Below, piece by piece: positions 10,330 to 22,730 of a DNA stretch of 64,000 nucleotides (the stretch's first letter is position 1; each line of letters begins with the position of its first letter). Source of the stretch: Mycoplasma testudinis ATCC 43263 (GTDB lineage Bacteria > Bacillota_I > Bacilli_A > Mycoplasmatales > Mycoplasmoidaceae); assembly GCF_000687795.1 (NCBI RefSeq), contig NZ_JHXT01000004.1, positions 1 through 64,000 of the forward strand, given 5' to 3'. A model generated the notes under the pieces. It ran no database searches. It was not told the origin of the DNA and saw nothing but the letters and a program-made list of their open reading frames with translations. A program made the position numbers and the translations under genes.

Positions 10330-10370
10330 AAAAATTGCCCAGAATTTTTAAAAAAAAGGCAATTTTTAAT
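10330..10370 (+). terminator. Intrinsic terminator of the SUF operon
   Basis: AAATTGCC pairs with GGCAATTT across an A-rich loop and runs into T-rich sequence about 40 bp after the sufB stop. Confidence 0.7.
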
Positions 10371-10456
10371 TTTTGATGTCTCCATTTAAGGTTAATATTT
10401 GGCTTTTTTTGGCATTTTTCAACATAACTTGGTGTGCTTATGTTTTTTAGTAAATG

Positions 10457-10462
10457 TATAAT
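10457..10462 (+). promoter_or_regulatory. Candidate -10 box of the cytadherence-like gene
   Basis: TATAAT lies 88 bp upstream of the ATG at 10550, giving a fairly long leader. No clear -35 box is present. Confidence 0.4.
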
Positions 10463-10549
10463 GTATATATTAATCTATAGGCTTAATCCGGTTTTAGTAT
10501 TGAAACACACGCTTTTTAAACATGTTTTTTATTCAATCAGATTAGGTCG

Positions 10550-13500
10550 ATGCAAAAATTTTCAAGGTTGGTAAACAAGGTGGCTCATTTGAATAACCCC
10601 GCAGTAGAAGATACTGAAATCGATTCTTTACAAGGTAACGAAGACCCTAGCGCTAACGAAGCGGTATTTGGTAATCTGTGAGATGGATCTGAACCAGTAG
10701 ATCCAAACGCAGTTGAACAAGAAGAAGAATTTCAATTACCAGAGGATGGTTCCATCCAAATTGCGTATGATGCAGAAGGAAATGGTTATTACATTTCGTA
10801 TAACTACGATACAGGTGACTACCAAGATCCTTGAAGTGGTGATGTTTATGATATTTCCTTGCTTTATGACGAACAAGGTAACCCCTTTCATTTTTTTGGT
10901 GAAGAACCAGCAGCTGCAGTTGAACCTGTTGTTGAAGAAGTTCCTGCAACTCCAGAAACCGCATATGAAGTTCCTCAAGAAGTAGCAGCTGAACCAGTAG
11001 CTGAACCTGTGTATGAAGAAGTTCCACAAGTTACGTACGAAGCACCAGTTGGGGTTAATCCAGAACCGGTTGCTCCAGTTGTTGCTGAAGCACCAACTTT
11101 AGAAACTGTTGAACCAGAAACTGTTCCAGTTCATGAAGAACCAGCTCCAGTAGTTGCTGAAGCTCCAGTTTATCAAGAACCAACTCCAGTTATTGCTTCG
11201 CAACCAGAAGTTGCTCCACCATTAGAAACTCCAGTTCATCAAGAACCAACTCCAGTTGTTGTTTCACAACCAGAAGTTGCTCCAGCATTAGAGACTCCAG
11301 TTCATCAAGAACCAACTCCAGTTGTTGCTTTGCAACCAGAAGTTGCTCCAGTAGTAGAAACTCCAGTTCACGAAGAACCAGCTTTAGTTGTTGAAGCTCC
11401 AGTTTATCAAGAACCAACTCCAGTTTTTGCTTCACAACCAGAAGTTGCTCCAGCATTGGAAACTCCACTTTATCAAGAACCAGCTCCAGTTGTTGCTTCA
11501 CAACCAGAAGTTGCTCCAGTAGTAGAAACTCCAGTTTATCAAGAACCAGCTGCAGTTGTTGCTTCGCAGCCAGAAATTATTCAACCACAACCATTAATTA
11601 CAGAACAGCCTGAACCTATTGTTTCTTCAGTTAGCGAACCAGATTCAGTTTCATCACAACCCTTGTCAGAACAAACAATTACCTCGTTTGAGCCTACTAT
11701 AAATGAACAGCCTGTTGCAGCACCAGTGATTGAACCAGTTCATTTTGAGCCAGAAGTGGCAACTGAAAATTTTGAATTTACAAAATCAGACGACTCAACA
11801 AGCACTCCAACGTCTCATGATACTAGTTTAGAACTAACTCCAGTTGTTGATGAGCAATTAGTTCAATCTGTTTTATCACATGAATCTCATGACGAAATAC
11901 ATAAACCCGAAGTTGAAGAATTTGTTCCAGTTCGAATGGATGAACAAAATGAAGGTGTTTACGTTATTGACCAACATAAACCAGTTGTAGAAGACCTCGT
12001 TCCTTTACTTCCGGAAGAACAAGCCCATGGTTCTTATGATAAAGAAGATACAGTTGAAACTAAACATGAAGATTTAAGTACTGAAGAATTTATTCCAATG
12101 CCTTCTCATGATCACCATCACGAAGAAGAATTTATTCCAATGCCTTCTCATGATCACCATCACGAAGAAGAATTTATCCCAATGCCTTCTCACGATCATA
12201 ATCATGATGAACAATCACCAGCATTAGAATTATCTGATGAAGAAAAACAACCAGAAACTGAAGTTGCATTTGACGATATTCAAAAACCTGAAGAAATTAT
12301 TTATACAGTTGTCGAAGAAGAACAACCTGTTGAATTTGAAACTAAAGTTGAAGTAGCTGAAGAACCTTCACAACCTTGATACTTACAACTTCCTGAAGAA
12401 TCAGAACAAGCAGAAGTCGTTGCGCCAACAACAACCGTTATTGAAGAAGAAGCTGCAGCAGTTGACTTTAGTGATTCTGATTTACAAGAAAAAGCAACTA
12501 CAGTTGACTCTGATGTAAGCATTGAACAAGAAAAACCACCAGTTGTTGTCGAAAGCAATGATGAATCTCAAAGTCCTGAAGTTAAAAAAGCTTTCTGAGA
12601 ATTGCATATTGGCAACCCAGAATATGGACATGTAGGTGAAAATAATAAATGAGTTTGAGACGGTTTCTTCTACGACAATGGAACCTTTGTTTCTAGTCGG
12701 GTTGCTCCTTCTGTAGTTGTTAAACCTGAATCTGTGAGTGCCATCGACGAAGTCGTTGGACATGTTGAACCAAGTCCTGAACAAGACCTAAATACAATTC
12801 AAGACGTTTTATTTGAAAAACCTGAAGAAGTGTTTGTTCCTATTAAAGAACCACAGTCACATGCTGAACGCTATGGCAATTCTAAGTATGATGGCGATGT
12901 TGTTATTTTGGATGACCAACAAGCTCAACAAGCCTTGAATCATGTTGAAAGAGAAGTTATCGAAGTTGAACCGGTTAGTGAACCAGTTGTGGAAACAATT
13001 GAACCTATTAAACCAGTTGAAACCTTTGAAACAAAACCTGAAGTTGAAGAAATTCAACCAGAACCAATAATGAGTGAACCAAAAACTAATTTACCAACTA
13101 GAATCGTTTCTCCAGCTGAAAAATTAGAAGCTTTAACCAGTGAAATTGTTTCTGGTGAACCAACTGATATTTCTGAAGACGATTTATTTGGAACAAGTTC
13201 TTATGATCAAAAAATCAAAGAAACTTTGATTCACATGCTTGATTTCTTGAAGAAAGCGAAATCTGAAGCAACAACTGTCTTTAAGACAATATCTAAGGAA
13301 TTGCGTTTGGAAATTGATGCCATTGTAGCTGATAACGAAAAACTCCGTCTTGAATTCAAAGATAATGAAGGTCGAATCAGTTCTAAAAAATCTGAACTAT
13401 TAAGAACAATCACTAATGACTTTAAGCCAGGAAATAACTATAACACTGGAAAAGATTTTGAAAGCCTACAACACGCTCAAGATTACAACAAACATTTATC

Positions 13501-14224
13501 AAGCACAATTACTGAAAACGAAGCTCGTTTACAAGTGCTTACAAACAATTTAGCACAACTTAAAAACGTGTATGATAAGCGAATGACAAAATTGGCTAAC
13601 GATACTGTCCGTATCCAACGTTTGGTTTCGGGATTAGATGGTTCAAATCGGGATTTAAGTCAAATTGAAGCAAATTACTATAATTTGCTTAAAGCGCATG
13701 ATGAGTATCGTTCTCGATTAAACAATTTTGCACCAACAAACTTTGCTAAACCAACTCCAACAAGTCTTGTTCAATTCAATTCTCCAGTTTATGCTCCAAC
13801 CGGATTAACTAACCCTGCATATGATTCTTTAAATGCTTTCGATTCAACTGCTTATAGTGATTTTTCTTCGAACGCTTTCTATAATAGTGAACTTCCAATT
13901 TTTGACTTTGCTCAACCTAAATTGTTAAACCCAACAAAATCATTATTTGACGATAACGGTTTTGGATCATTTAAGAAGAGTTCAAGTTTTGCAGATGATA
14001 TTTTGAAACCATTATCTACTAACAAAAGATCTTCATTAAACTTCATGGATGATATCTTAGATAGTGATTTTGAACTATTAAAACCTGATCGTACAACAAC
14101 TAACTTAGATGACTTGTTTGCAGACGATAATAACTTCTCAAGCGGATCTGATGACTTATTTAATGATAATTATGATGCTAAAGCATCATTAACAGATGAA
14201 CTCGAAGATTTGTTAGGACGCTAG
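10550..14224 (+). CDS. HMW1-like cytadherence protein with APR region, EAGR-type box and coiled coil
   Basis: A 1,224-residue cytoskeletal-type protein, continuous when TGA is Trp. Residues about 67-118 are rich in Gly and aromatics (GNGYYISYNYDTGDY). Residues about 120-350 are an acidic Pro-rich region with roughly 20-residue repeats of the type ETPVHQEPTPVVASQPEVAP. Residues 512-553 are three 14-residue EEFIPMPSHDHHHE repeats. Residues about 681-717 form an EAGR-like box (FWELHIGNPEYGHVG...WVWDGFFYDNG). A predicted coiled coil covers about 884-1063, and the tail repeats DDIL/DDLF motifs and ends ELEDLLGR. This order matches HMW1-type proteins of the M. pneumoniae terminal organelle, needed for attachment and gliding. 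GTG 10580 is an alternative start. The gene stands upstream of a membrane protein gene, like MG312-MG313. Confidence 0.8.
11090..11580 (+). repeat. 60-bp coding repeats of the Pro-rich region
   Basis: About eight imperfect 60-bp units encode 20-residue Pro/Glu/Val repeats within the HMW1-like gene. High identity between units offers substrate for slippage or recombination and size variation. Confidence 0.8.
12083..12208 (+). repeat. Three 42-bp tandem repeats encoding His/Glu motifs
   Basis: Units start at 12083, 12125 and 12167. The first two are identical in sequence; the third has a few substitutions. Each encodes EEFIPMPSHDHHHE or a close variant. Confidence 0.9.
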
Positions 14225-14272
14225 AAAAATCGTCTATAATATTAGCAATCGATTAACTTCAATCGTAACCTT

Positions 14273-14310
14273 AAAATCCTTTCCTAAATTCGTATAGGGA
14301 AGGGTTTTTT
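14273..14310 (+). terminator. Terminator or attenuator after the HMW1-like gene
   Basis: AATCCTTTCC pairs with GGGAAGGGTT and is followed by T6. It lies between the HMW1-like gene and the next gene, whose RBS follows directly, so partial read-through is possible. Confidence 0.65.
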
Positions 14311-14327
14311 GTCGGGAGGGCCTAGTT

Positions 14328-15269
14328 ATGAATTACGCTACTAATACAATTCAATTAAGCTTTGACGAGTTACCATACACTCGTGCCAAGACTGCCCAAA
14401 TTCAATTGAAGCGAAAAAACTATTTACCTGCACAATTACCGACTCAACAACAAATTGATGAAGTTCAAGAATGAAATCAACTGCAAAAACAAAAAAGAGT
14501 TCAACACCTTGACCAAGAACAAATTAAAGGCGACTTAGGTTTTCCCAAGTTTTATGAAAAAGAACTAAAGTATGCTTTTAAAGGCTTATTAGGAGCACTG
14601 TTTATCTTACTGTTATTTGTTGGTGGACTTGTGGCAACGGTGTTGTCAATCTCGGCATACCATCGTAGTTGGCATTTGTTGTGATTAATGATTCCTTTAG
14701 CTCTAGTTGCTTTATATGCAGTCTATCACGGTATCAATAATTACTTGTCGTTACGTTCTGAGTCCCAACAAATTGAATTTGGCCGTTATGAACGAGTTCC
14801 GAGTGCTAATGTCATTAAAATATATCGCCGAACGCGTACTGGTTACTTAAATTTAAATTGGTTTGGTGCAGGTATTTATTTAGTTGGTTTCTTAATTATT
14901 ATTAGCACTCTAACCACTGCGTGAGCATATAACTTGATTCAAAGCGCTACCCAAATCAATCAATTTGGGGCAATCCAAATTTATGCAACTAACGATTGGT
15001 GACCGTTATATGTCATTATTGGGACGGGATTAGTACTTGGTTTATACTTACTTTTTCATGTTTATAATTTAATTAAAAACCACCACCGCGCAACAGCTAT
15101 TAACAACTATTATGGAAAAGAAGTTGTAAGTGAAGCAGATATTACGACAATTAAGAGGGGAATTAATAAACGCGACGCTATTATTTTTGTGGCCATCGTG
15201 TGTTTACTTTCATTAATCGGAGTCTTTGTTTATAAATTCGTTCGTCGAATCTTAGCTAAAAAACACTAA
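14328..15269 (+). CDS. Four-helix membrane protein downstream of the HMW1-like gene
   Basis: A 313-residue protein with a cytoplasmic-looking N-terminus of about 85 charged residues, then four hydrophobic segments (near residues 86-108, 115-133, 186-205 and 226-246) and another near the C-terminus, ending in a basic tail KFVRRILAKKH. A strong GGGAGG RBS precedes ATG 14328. No enzyme motif is recognised. M. genitalium MG313 and its M. pneumoniae counterpart are membrane proteins in the same position after hmw1, so a role linked to the terminal organelle is an inference from position only. Confidence 0.75.
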
Positions 15270-15281
15270 TCCATCAAAATT

Positions 15282-15312
15282 AATCGCCCTTTTTTGAGGG
15301 TGATTTTTTTTA
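15282..15312 (+). terminator. Intrinsic terminator
   Basis: AATCGCCCT pairs with AGGGTGATT (one G-T pair), followed by T7, immediately after the membrane protein gene. Confidence 0.8.
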
Positions 15313-15441
15313 TCTAAATTCTAGATAACTGTTTTATCTTTAATTAAATTTTGTTTATTTTTTTCATTTTGTGACGTTCGATCAATTCAATCAGCTTAAA
15401 TTTTTGTACACATTAAAAAGATGTGATTTTTAATTCTGTTA

Positions 15442-15447
15442 TATAAT
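15442..15447 (+). promoter_or_regulatory. Candidate -10 box for the tandem lipoprotein genes
   Basis: TATAAT sits in an AT-rich stretch 78 bp upstream of the lipoprotein ATG. A short hairpin (ACTAT/ATAGT) with T6 lies at about 15480-15504 in the leader and might attenuate transcription. Confidence 0.35.
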
Positions 15448-15524
15448 ATATAGACATAAATGCATAGTTAAAAATTAATACTATTTCACGATAGTGCTTT
15501 TTTACATAAATCAAAAGGTTCTCA

Positions 15525-18500
15525 ATGATTAAAGTTAAAAAAATAAAAAAACTAAAACTCTATGTGTCACTTTTTGGTTTATCAACAATCAGTGGAGTGG
15601 CTGCTATTGCTGCTAGTTGTGCCCAACCAAGCGAAAATGTTTTACAAACTTTATTTCGTCCCGGAAATGCTTTTGGGAATGATATCAATAACTTAAACTT
15701 ACAAGATTTAACAACGTCAACATTAACCCAATCTGCTGGTTTTAATGCTTTTTTAAATAATGCTTTAGCACAAATCTTACGTCCTTGATACGACAATAAT
15801 GCTGATGCCAACATTCGCTCAAAGATTCAAAACTGAAACAATTCAATCAATAGTTCATACGATAGTCAATTACAAAATTACCGAAATCAATTCCGAAACA
15901 ATTACCAAGTTCGCTTCCAAACCGATGTCTTAGATGCTGCAGGAGGAACTGAAGCATCTTGAAAACAAAACCAATTGAACCAAAATATTATTAGTGATTT
16001 TAACAGCTTAGTTTTTGCTAAGAGTTATTTAAATTATGTGAACCCAGACACTAAACAAATTGTTACTCGGCCAGCAAAAAACGATTTGATTAATCCCGTT
16101 AATTGGGGTAACATACAATTCACAAACCAATCGACATCAACGCCTTTTACTACTAATAATTCAATCCAAAACAATGATCAAATGTTTGCTCAAATTCAAA
16201 ACTATGTCTTTGATCAATGGGTTCGCCAAGATAATCCGAATTTAGTTTCACGGATTGTTTTAACTAGCGAAACTCCTTCAGTTGGTTTTAATAGTATTTT
16301 TAACAAGGATTTAGTAGCAAGCCCAAGTGCTTCGTATGAGTTTCAAACTTTTAATCCATTAAATCCAAATGATACAGCAAAATCCCGAGCAAGTTCATAC
16401 CAGGAATTAGTTTCTGGTGATGGGTTAAATAAATACTATAATTTTGAAAATAAAAATTCCAATAATGGAATTGACAATTTTACAGTTGATATTCCTTCAC
16501 AATTATCAAATGACTCTGGTGGAAAATTATTAATGACTGCAGATGATATGTATTCATCTTTTGATGTTGCATTTACTGATGCTTATGTTAATCAATATCT
16601 TTATGATACCAAACCAGCAACCGGTAGCCTTGGAGCTAATATTGGCCCAGAAATAACTTTTGATCCTAGCAATATTATGAATAATTTCATTCGAACTAAA
16701 CCAACTAGTACGGATAATGTTCCAGCTTCTGCTTATAGTGATTTAAGTTATTTGAAACGTCCGGTTGCTTCTCAAAAATTATTTGCTGACGCAATTAACA
16801 CAGTTGCAAATGGCTTTTATCAAAACTATCAAGGTCTTGAAAGTGGGACTAATGTTATTTACGATTTTGCAAGAACCAAAGCAAGTGCAACAGATAATAG
16901 CGATCAATTTATCGTTTCCCGAGGGAAAGATGGCGTTCACGTTATGGCTGTTGATGGTGCAAGGTACTACTTAATCCCTAATGGTCGCGATATTGGAAAG
17001 CAAGAAGCTTTTTTAAAGTTTCGTTCCCTCTATAAAAGTTTAAATTATGTTGATACTCAAATCAATTATGATTTTAGTGTTCCTAGCCAAATTCAAACAT
17101 TCTATGGCAAAAACTCCAACATCTTATTGTTTAAAGCTTTACAAGCTGGGCTTAATGATTCAAGTAGTTTTATCAATCAACCTAGTTTTGCTTCTTTAAA
17201 AACATCTTTTGAAAGTATTGGCTCAAGAATAGTTGCTTATGTCGATGCTTTTGATGCAAATCGATTTACGAATTTAGTTGCAACAACAGTTGATAACATT
17301 CGTTCTAAATTAAATGATCGGATTAATAAATACGTTACCAACGAAAAAGATAATAAGGCTGCAGAAAACGGAATTGCCGGAAGACTTCCTGATCCTGCTG
17401 CAATTGATGGATCTTATCCTTCTCAAGAAATTTATGAACTACAACTATTAAAAGATTTTGATCCTAAGTCTACTTTAACAATTCCAGCTAATTTAAGTCA
17501 AACAGGTACCCGTAGTTTTGTTTTAACACAAGTTCAACAGACTAAAGCAGCATTAGATCAAGCAGTCACTAATTTAACAACAGCTCTTAATTTGCGTTCT
17601 GATTCAGTTAGTCAGTTTAGCCAAAATGTCTTTTTAGCTAGTGATACTAATAGTGCTTACTCATTAGCCATTAACTTAGCAATTAACGCTACTATCACTT
17701 CAACTGAACTTACCAACAATGTTAAGTTATCATTCTTTAACAACAATAAGAAATTTACTGACTTTTTTGATTACAAAGCAAATCCAAATGGTCAAGTTTA
17801 CGGAACATTTAAACCAACAATTTTTAACACAGATGGCGACTTAAGTGCTGTTATTAATGACTTACCAAATGTTATTCGAACTTACTACGCACAACCAATG
17901 TGGCAAGCCTTAGGCGATAAGAGCGGTTTTGGGGTTCCAGATATTGGTGATCCAACTAAATCTTTGAGTTCATTTAATCAAATTATTGATCGCATTTTTG
18001 CAAATAAAAATATAACTGGTGTAAATGCTAATTATGATAGCGCTGATGCAATCAGCTATTACACCTTTATTTATACCTTAGAGTGATTATTAGAAAATAA
18101 TTTACAAAACTTTAAAAACATTATGCAATTTAGAGTTCCAGTTGGTACGCCAGCATTAACTACGTGAACCGTTCCTTTTGCAGTGAATGCAACATTAACA
18201 GCCGCTAATAATCCACTGCAAACATTTGCTAATAATCCTAATTATTTATGAGGATCAAGTTACAACTGGCAAAATCACCCCAATGCAATTGCAAATGGTG
18301 ATTTAGGAAATACACTAGCAAATCCTTATCAATATACTTCTATTGATGGCACATCAAATCGTTTTGGCTTTAATGGAGTTAAATTATCGGGTGATACTTT
18401 AGCAGATACAAATTTGAATACCCCATTATTTAGTGGCTATGCGCAGTCTGGAAATCAAGGAGTTTTATATCCTTATGGAAATTCTCGCGATAGTGTCATC

Positions 18501-19049
18501 GCCTTTGTTGACGGAATTGAATCTAATACAGTTTTAACTAACTTCGTTAATGTTTTAGCAACAATGGGTCAAGTTGATACTTCTTCAGTTCCAACTTCGA
18601 ATGATCTAGCCGCTCGAAAAACTGCTGTGGATGCATTATTGCGCGATGTCACAAAAGTTCCCGAAACGTTATTTACTCGTTTTTCTGGATACATTGGAAC
18701 AAACAAAACCCAAGATATTAGCCAGTTGCAAGCTATTCGATCCTCAGATGGAACTCACCAATTACCTACATTTGTGACACAAATTAATCATCAAGACATC
18801 CAAAATATTGGTGCATCCGGATGAAGTCTTAATGATCCTGCCAATAATAAAGACCGCTTAGGATTAAATCTAGATCAATTCTTGGCAGCGATTGTAATGC
18901 AAGCCATGGATGACGGAACACAAAGTAATGCAATTAGTGACTTGATTAGTTCAAACGTTAATCCTGATAACTCAAAAGGAGTTATTCCGATTGGGGACAA
19001 ACGATTACTTGATGCATTAACTACGCGATGAGCCAAAGCGTTAAATTAG
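15525..19049 (+). CDS. Large surface lipoprotein, first of a tandem pair
   Basis: A 1,174-residue predicted lipoprotein: a basic N-terminus, a hydrophobic core and lipobox IAASC with lipidation at Cys32. The mature part is rich in Asn, Ser, Thr and Asp with few charged clusters, typical of mycoplasma surface lipoproteins. It is clearly paralogous to the next gene: both contain DVLD/EVLD...GGTEASW, SGGKLLMTA.DM, a QFI..R..DGVH segment and a matching C-terminal region ending with a short Trp-Ala tail. Size, pairing and closeness to an hmw1-like gene recall MG307/MG309-type lipoproteins of M. genitalium. That relation is inferred, and the function is unknown. Confidence 0.85.
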
Positions 19050-19061
19050 AAGGATTTAAAA

Positions 19062-22000
19062 ATGAAGCCAATTAAAACTATGAAAAAAACAAAGAAACTA
19101 AAAGTCTGAACTTCTTTATTTGCTGTTAGTACCGTTGGAGGAATAGCGGCATTTGCTGCTGCTTGTAGTGGCCCTTCAGCAAGTACTTTACAATCCTTAT
19201 TTAATAACACTTCATCCGATCAATTTGCGACTTCACAAAATGGTAGTTTAAGTGCTGTTTTATCCAACGGTTTAAAACAATCAGCTGGTTTATCTGCATT
19301 ATTAAAAGATCGTTTAGGTCATGTGTTAACAGCTTGATACCAAGATAATGCGAATGGTGCAGTTCGGGGTGTTTATAATAATTTCTTAGACCAAATCAAT
19401 ACCCAATGAGATAGTCAATTAAAAGATTACCAAAACCGTTTTGGTAATGATTATCAAGTTCACTTACAAACTGAAGTATTAGATCCAGTTGGTGGAACTG
19501 AAGCATCGTGGCGGGCAAACCAACTAAATCAAAAGATTTTAGCAGACTTTGTTTCGCGCATCTTTCAAACAAATAACTTACGGTTAACTACAGATACAAA
19601 TAGCGATACCATCGTTCCCAGCCCTTCAATCGATTTATTTAATCCAGATAATGCTGCTTCACAGTCTAATTGAGCACGAATTAAATATACGGCTGGCGGA
19701 TTTAATACCGGAGACCGTTTAACTGCTGCCCAATCTGTGCAAAATAATAACCAAACATTTGCCCAATTCCAAAATGCTATTTTTGATTATTGAGTGCGTC
19801 AAGAAAATCCAAATTTACTTTCTCAAACAATTTTTAACAATGACACTCCCACTGTTGGTGGTTTAGCTTCATTATTTAATCAAAATGTTATTGGTTCAGA
19901 TAGTTTAACTGCATCTTACGCATTCCAAGCATTTAAAGACAATACAAATGATCCTTTAGATGCAAAGGGTAATAATGCTTACCGCGTAATGGTAAATGGC
20001 AGTGGCGGATTATCTAAATACGTTCATGCTGACGGAACGATTGACATTCCTAACGCCTTATCTTCTGGTTCTGGTGGTAAATTATTAATGACTGCTAGTG
20101 ACATGTTTAATTCTAATGATGTCTCGATTGCAGCAGCTTTTGTGCGACAGTATTTGGAATTATCAGGAATAAATAGTGCCAATAGTGCCAATTACGATAA
20201 TATTGGGTCGCAGTTTCTTTTGTCTACTGATAATATCATGGATAATTTTTTAAGAGCGAATTCAACTAGTGATCCCGCAAGTGCTTGATATGCGCCAAAT
20301 GCATCATACAATAACATTGTTTCAAATGCTCCGACCACTGGCTTTTATGGAGCTTATGGTAAACTTGCAGATGGTACATCAAATTACAAGATCTATAACG
20401 TGGTTAAACCGACTAATGGGATAACAGGTGGAACAAATGCCAACCAATTTATTATGTTCAGAAGCACAGACGGAGTTCATATCATCGCGATTGATGGTGG
20501 AAGTTTTTATTTAGGAAACGGAACTCGTGATATTGCAAAACAAGAACAGTTTTTGAAATACCGTGCTTTTTTAGCTAGTCTTCCAAATGGCGTGAATGCT
20601 AATGTAAAATACACCTTTGACTTGCAAACCCAATTGTCAAACTATTTCAATGCCAATCAAGATATTTTCTTATTTAAGATTTTGCAAGATGCTTTAAATA
20701 AAACTGGTAGTTTCACTGGTGATCCTACAACATTTTTAGATTTACCATCAAATGCAAAACTTAAAGAAGCCATACAAATAATGGTAGATGATTTAGGAAC
20801 TTATGTTAATGCTTGAGATGCATATAATCGGGCTCAAGCAATGCAAAGTACAGTAGCAACTGAACGAAGCAAACTAGATGCTTGAGGTAAAACATACATT
20901 GATTTACTTAAGGCCAATACTCCAGCAAAAATTGGAATTGCAGCACCATTACCATATGTTCGTCAAGCTGATGGTGACTACTTTGGTATTAGTGAATTTT
21001 ACTTACAGTTAATTGGCAATACAACCGCAACTCAAGGTAACTCTCGTGCTATTTTTGAAAATAATGTTGTAAGCACACGCAAAGCAATGGAAGCTGCAGC
21101 TGATGCGTTAGTAGCAAGTTTACAAATTTCATTATTAAGCCCGATTCAATATTCACAAGATGTTTTATTAAAGGCAGCTAAAGGTGCGGGTGAATATGAT
21201 TTGGCTATTAATCTAGTGATTCAAGGTACAATAGGATCTGCTGAAACAATCAATTCCATTAAAAATGATTATTTCTTTGGAAATGCTAATTTTAATGCGA
21301 TTTATGGAACCAACTCTACTGGTGTTGATGAAATTAAACCGTTTGGTGGAATTGATCAACAAACACTGCAAAACATTATTCGTACTTATTACCAACAAAG
21401 TGTGTTCAACGGATTTAATAACAAAGCCATATATGGTCAATATACATCTGCTAGTCAATTAGACAATAATATTACAACTGCTTGAAATGCCAAACAAATT
21501 GGATTGCAACCAAATTCTGCAGATGCAATGAGTTACTTTACATTCTTGTATACAATGACTTATTTATTGCGTGATAATTTAGCTAACTTCAAAGCAATTT
21601 TAAGCACCCAAATTTTACCAGGAACACAAGCGGCAGTAACTTGGACAGTTCCAGCAAACCCAAATACTTTAGGAACTGGCACAAATAATAGTGGTGCAGT
21701 TGATCCGATTTCAACGTTCACACCTAACAATAACTATGAGTTAGGTGCGTCTAGTACTACAACTCCAACTGCTATTAATAACAATTGAAATAATGATACA
21801 GTTGCCCCAGCATCTAATAATATTTTTAATAATTCAACCAATTATTTTAATTACACTTCTCCAACTGCTGGAACTAATTTATATGGTTTTAACGGTCTTT
21901 CACTAAGCACAAGTACTGGTTCTTTAGATTCCAATGTTTCGACCGCTATTTATAGTAATTATGCGACCCGAGGATCACAAGGTTCATTATATGAATATGG

Positions 22001-22646
22001 TAGTTTACAAGATTTAGAAAATCTAATTAATGGTATTAGTAATCAAGCTGAATTATCACCAATTGTAACTAATTTGTCAAATCGGGCTAATTTAGATGTT
22101 TCACAATATTTTCAAAAAGACAGTAATGGAAATGATGTATTAAATTTTGATGAAAAGAAATCTTATGTTTTGCAACAAATTAAGAGTCTAAACAATGACG
22201 TATTTAACAACTTTAATGGATACATCGGAAGTAGGAAACAACCAGTAGCAATTAGTGCAAGCACAACTGATCGGGCTGCAGCTTATGCTAAGTCAGATCC
22301 ACTAAATCAAACTGATAAAGTTACTAGAATAGCGGCATACATGCATCAAGTTAACTTTAAAGATGTTCAAAATTTAGGGACTGGAAGTTGAACAGTTACT
22401 GGTGATGCAAATAATCCTGGACGTTTGGGATTAGATCTAAGTTCATTCTTAGCAATTGTTGCTGAACAAGCAATGGATCCGGGAACGCAAAATTTTGCAA
22501 TTCGCGACTTAATATCCACTTCTACATTTAGAACAGCACCCGCAAGTACTCCATCTAAAACAGGTGATTTCATTCTTGTGAGCGATAAACGCTTGTATGA
22601 TGCTTTAGGAAATACCTGAGCAACTCAAGGCCCTTCAAATCATTAG
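19062..22646 (+). CDS. Large surface lipoprotein, second of a tandem pair
   Basis: A 1,194-residue lipoprotein with lipobox FAAAC, lipidation at Cys35. RBS AAGGA lies 7 bp before ATG 19062. It aligns along its length with its upstream neighbour (shared GGTEASW, SGGKLLMTA and DRLGLD/GRLGLDLSSFLAI blocks) but has diverged substantially, so this is an old duplication and not a recent repeat. The 12-bp spacing indicates cotranscription. It ends before a 40-bp perfect palindrome. Adhesion or immune-evasion roles are plausible for the class but unproven here. Confidence 0.85.
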
Positions 22647-22665
22647 TATTCACAAGTAATATAGA

Positions 22666-22705
22666 AAACAAGATACGAACTCCGTACGGAGTTCGTATCT
22701 TGTTT
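22666..22705. terminator. 40-bp perfect palindrome between convergent genes
   Basis: AAACAAGATACGAAC, then TCCGTACGGA, then GTTCGTATCTTGTTT: every base pairs, with no loop spacer. It lies between the lipoprotein gene and the convergent proS gene and most likely ends transcription from both sides, although the following T-run is interrupted (GTCATTTTT). Confidence 0.7.
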
Positions 22706-22730
22706 GTCATTTTTAAATGTCGTAGTGGAA

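Noticed and set aside
10653-11501. Long minus-strand and shifted-frame ORFs across the HMW1-like gene rich in Leu/Gln/Val
   Set aside because: They are shadows of the Pro/Glu repeats read from the other strand; composition mirrors the repeat DNA and no RBS or motif supports them.
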